Assembly (NCBI GenBank): GCA_902799355.1
Contig: CADCAG010000030.1
Location: 1 to 32,528, forward strand
Length of the DNA stretch: 32,528 nt
Source of the DNA: an uncultured Bacteroidales bacterium
GTDB taxonomy: Bacteria > Bacteroidota > Bacteroidia > Bacteroidales > Bacteroidaceae
Direction: 5' to 3'
The notes below the pieces were generated by a model. That model was given only the letters and a program-made list of their open reading frames with translations, did not search any database and was not told the origin of the DNA. The translations under genes were made by a program, and so were the position numbers. Shown here piece by piece: positions 30,647 through 32,528 of this stretch; position 1 is the first letter of the stretch; each line of letters starts with the position of its first letter.

Positions 30647-32251
30647 ATGAAAACAACAATCGTAACCATGATCCTTGCCATGCTGCTGGCTCCTCTCAGC
30701 ATGGAGGCTAAAAAGAAAGTGAAGGAACCCGTAGTGCCACAACTGATAAACTTCCCTAGTGCAGAGCTCAGCGAATTCCGCCTGCATGGTGGCAACGTAG
30801 TGGTGCAGGGACACTTCGTGGTGCCTGAAGAAGCCAAGGGCGAGAAGATGCCTCAGGAGGTGCTCGACCAGATTAATGGCCGCTTCACCGTTATCATGCG
30901 CAACTACATCGTGGGCAAAGAGAAAGTAAGCGCTATCGAGTTCAAGAACGACGGCACCTTCTCTCTGAACGTCTATGTGCCCTACCCCATGCAACTGCTC
31001 GTCTATCCTATGGGAACGGTTTATGCCTGCCCAGGCGATACTGTCACGGTCAGCATCAATCCCACCGCTCCAACCAAGGAAGAGGGCGTGAAGTTTGATG
31101 GCACAGGACTTAGTGGCGAGGTAACAAGACTGATACAGGTGATTGACCCCAAATACTGCAAACCCGACTGGTCGAATAACGTGCACGAGAAAGGTCCCGA
31201 CTCGCTGATGGTGTGGAAGGACGACCAGGTGGCGCAGATGGACGAGTTGGTACGTCAGATGAATACAGGGCTGCCTGAATTGGCTGGCTGTTCACCCCTG
31301 GCTTCCGACATCCTGCGCACCCACATCGTTGCAATGCGTTTGCAGTATATCTGCGACTACTATATGCGTGCATCCTATAATCTGCGTGAGGACAGCACAT
31401 TTAATGAGAAGGCCTATTGGCAGCAGTTCTTCAGCTTCGTAGCTCCACGTGCCAAATATCTCACAGACAATCCCTTGCTGATGATTGCTGGCGATGATTT
31501 CTTCTTCAATAGGGTAGAATTTCATCTCTTCAGTCCCATCACTGAGGGTGGAAATATTGCATACTTGCCTTTCAACTACGATGCTGCATTTGCTGGTGTT
31601 TTAGCGAGAGAAAAGATGCAGACTAACCGCGAGTTCAGAATGAATACGATGAAAGAGTTGCAGGAGAAGCTGCACGTGAGTGCTACCGACTTCAGTGCTC
31701 AGGTGTGCCATCTGCGTAGCGTATTCAGCACCTTGAAGTGGCTGGGCGATAGGTATGACCAGGCTGCCGACGAGGTGGCTGCGGCTATGAGCGTAGTGTC
31801 TCATCCTGAGCTGATTCGTCAAGGCCTTTTGACCTATCGCGAATTCATCAAGGACAACGAAGTCAAGGTGGTAGAGGACAAACCCATGACCAAGGGCGAC
31901 AGCATCTTCCAGCGCATCATCGAACCCTATAAGGGCAACGTGCTCTATGTGGACTTCTGGGAAATGTCGTGTGGTCCCTGCCGAGGTGGCATGCTCCAGA
32001 TGCGTGACGAGGTAGAGGCCAACAAGGACAAGCCCGTGAAGTATCTCTACATCACTGACGATACACCCGAGAAGTGCAAGTCATTCCTCGAGCCCAACAA
32101 CATCAAAGGCGAGCACATCTATATCACTCACGCCGAATGGGGCTATCTGCAGGAGAAGTTCCAGTTCTCAGCCATCCCCTTCGTGGTACTCCTCGACAAG
32201 GACGGCAAACAGCGCGAAGATGCGACTGTAGAGCAACTGCTAAACGAATAA
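30647..32251 (+). CDS. Secreted TlpA-like thioredoxin-fold protein
   Basis: A signal peptide (MKTTIVTMILAMLLAPLSMEA) is followed by a long N-terminal region (about 25-410) with beta-rich (about 35-130) and helical (about 150-400) parts. The C-terminal thioredoxin domain (about 420-534) has the redox motif EMSCGPCRGG with Cys442 and Cys445, and the cis-Pro loop in SAIPFVVLL. Bacteroidetes have many such large TlpA-like periplasmic proteins; the partner is unknown. It is 47 nt after the PspC gene and may belong to the padR operon. Confidence 0.88.
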   Translation: MKTTIVTMILAMLLAPLSMEAKKKVKEPVVPQLINFPSAELSEFRLHGGNVVVQGHFVVPEEAKGEKMPQEVLDQINGRFTVIMRNYIVGKEKVSAIEFKNDGTFSLNVYVPYPMQLLVYPMGTVYACPGDTVTVSINPTAPTKEEGVKFDGTGLSGEVTRLIQVIDPKYCKPDWSNNVHEKGPDSLMVWKDDQVAQMDELVRQMNTGLPELAGCSPLASDILRTHIVAMRLQYICDYYMRASYNLREDSTFNEKAYWQQFFSFVAPRAKYLTDNPLLMIAGDDFFFNRVEFHLFSPITEGGNIAYLPFNYDAAFAGVLAREKMQTNREFRMNTMKELQEKLHVSATDFSAQVCHLRSVFSTLKWLGDRYDQAADEVAAAMSVVSHPELIRQGLLTYREFIKDNEVKVVEDKPMTKGDSIFQRIIEPYKGNVLYVDFWEMSCGPCRGGMLQMRDEVEANKDKPVKYLYITDDTPEKCKSFLEPNNIKGEHIYITHAEWGYLQEKFQFSAIPFVVLLDKDGKQREDATVEQLLNE

Positions 32252-32431
32252 AATATACTAAGTTTTGAAAACCATTTAATTTAGGTACGCGCGGGACACC
32301 TGTGCGCACACGCACGAAGGCTGTTCTAACCAAAAAGTCGTACGACTTTTTTACAGCTATGGCTAATACAGACACGGGATAGCCACTCCCACGTGTGGCT
32401 TAGGCTTTCCCATCTCTGGTATAGGAACAAC
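32252..32431. other. Intergenic region between the thioredoxin-like gene and the rRNA terminator
   Basis: No convincing gene is present. It contains a 20-bp perfect palindrome at 32332-32351, a GC-rich GTGCGC-containing stretch at 32285-32320 and a small GCCAC/GTGGC stem near 32383-32400. A minus-strand frame crosses it into the thioredoxin-like gene but does not look like a protein. Confidence 0.5.
32332..32352. terminator. Palindromic terminator-like hairpin
   Basis: AAAAAGTCGT (32332-32341) and ACGACTTTTT (32342-32351) form a perfect palindrome, plus one extra T. It has A-runs on one side and T-runs on the other, so it could end transcripts from both directions: the thioredoxin-like gene from the left and rRNA read-through from the right. 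Confidence 0.55.
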
Positions 32432-32465
32432 GAAAAAGCCCTGAATCATTTCTGACTCAGGGCTT
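32432..32465 (-). terminator. Intrinsic terminator of the rRNA operon
   Basis: AAGCCCTGA (32436-32444) and TCAGGGCTT (32457-32465) form a perfect 9-bp stem. On the minus strand it is followed by TTTTTCG. It lies about 14 nt beyond the 5S end. Confidence 0.85.
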
Positions 32466-32478
32466 CTCTTCTGAAAAA

Positions 32479-32528
32479 GTGGCGGCCTCCTACTCTCCCG
32501 CATTGCATTGCAGTACCATCGGCGCAAG
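32479..32528 (-). rRNA. rrf: 5S ribosomal RNA, 3' part, cut by the window edge
   Basis: The minus strand carries the conserved 5S 3' half: CGCCGATGGTACTGC, then a short stem, then GGGAGAGTAGG and the closing GGCCGCC. About 50 nt are in the window; the rest lies to the right. The 3' boundary is approximate. A complete rRNA operon probably continues beyond the edge. Confidence 0.85.

Noticed and set aside
29973-30659. 228-codon minus-strand frame opposite the PspC membrane protein
   Set aside because: Lies antisense to a well-supported gene and lacks recognisable motifs.
32124-32375. 83-codon minus-strand frame crossing the end of the thioredoxin-like gene
   Set aside because: Half lies antisense to the TlpA-like domain and the rest crosses a palindrome; Arg/Val-rich with no domain. 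More likely a spurious frame over a structured intergenic region.

Overview
The window looks like a chromosomal segment from a member of the Bacteroidales, most likely Prevotellaceae, with roughly balanced base composition. The support is: promoters of the Bacteroidetes type (a -7 box TAnnTTTG, sometimes with a -33 TTTG about 20 nt upstream), weak Shine-Dalgarno signals, a PorE-like type IX secretion lipoprotein, PspC/DUF5056/DUF6249/GIN-domain families typical of the phylum, and a PadR-PspC pair. Nearly all of it is dense housekeeping and envelope DNA. I see no prophage, transposase, CRISPR array or tRNA.

Layout. 1-131 holds repeats and probably the leader of a minus-strand gene that runs off the left edge. 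132-3110 is ribD (minus) divergent from an overlapping prmC-recX-comF operon. 3164-5164 is a PorE-like lipoprotein. 5136-7703 (minus) is an envelope-stress-like operon: GIN-domain lipoprotein, DUF6249 membrane protein, PspC, ECF sigma factor and DUF5056 protein. 7794-11056 is an rRNA m5C methyltransferase followed by thyA, cmk and folA. 11053-13426 (minus) is exbB, a 42-residue membrane protein, exbD, exbD and an Lrp/AsnC regulator. 13538-16967 is greA, a secreted GH2 beta-glucuronidase-like enzyme and mdh. 16970-17199 contains the mdh terminator and a compact small-RNA-like unit with its own promoter and terminator. 17200-18300 is a membrane metallophosphoesterase. 18302-21567 (minus) is gltX-waaA-gamma carbonic anhydrase. 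21673-25449 is a PgpH-like c-di-AMP phosphodiesterase and a FadL/OmpP1 porin with a heptad-repeat insertion. 25450-28510 (minus) is a D-Ala-D-Ala dipeptidase lipoprotein and priA. 28717-32251 is padR, a PspC membrane protein and a TlpA-like thioredoxin. The right edge is the 3' end of a 5S rRNA on the minus strand with its terminator.

The most unusual signal is a set of GC-rich palindromic elements inside coding genes (ribD, the ECF sigma factor, the rRNA methyltransferase, perhaps the GH2 gene). Each keeps the reading frame and appears as a low-complexity Pro/Gly/Ser/Lys loop in an otherwise ordinary protein. This resembles in principle the protein-inserted palindromic elements known from Rickettsia. 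Other items are the small-RNA candidate after mdh, a 7-bp tandem repeat between the exbB and greA promoters, a long promoter motif shared by mdh and pgpH, and a terminator-like hairpin that also encodes the ends of two convergent proteins.

All functional calls come from reading motifs and recalled family knowledge; no search or folding was run.
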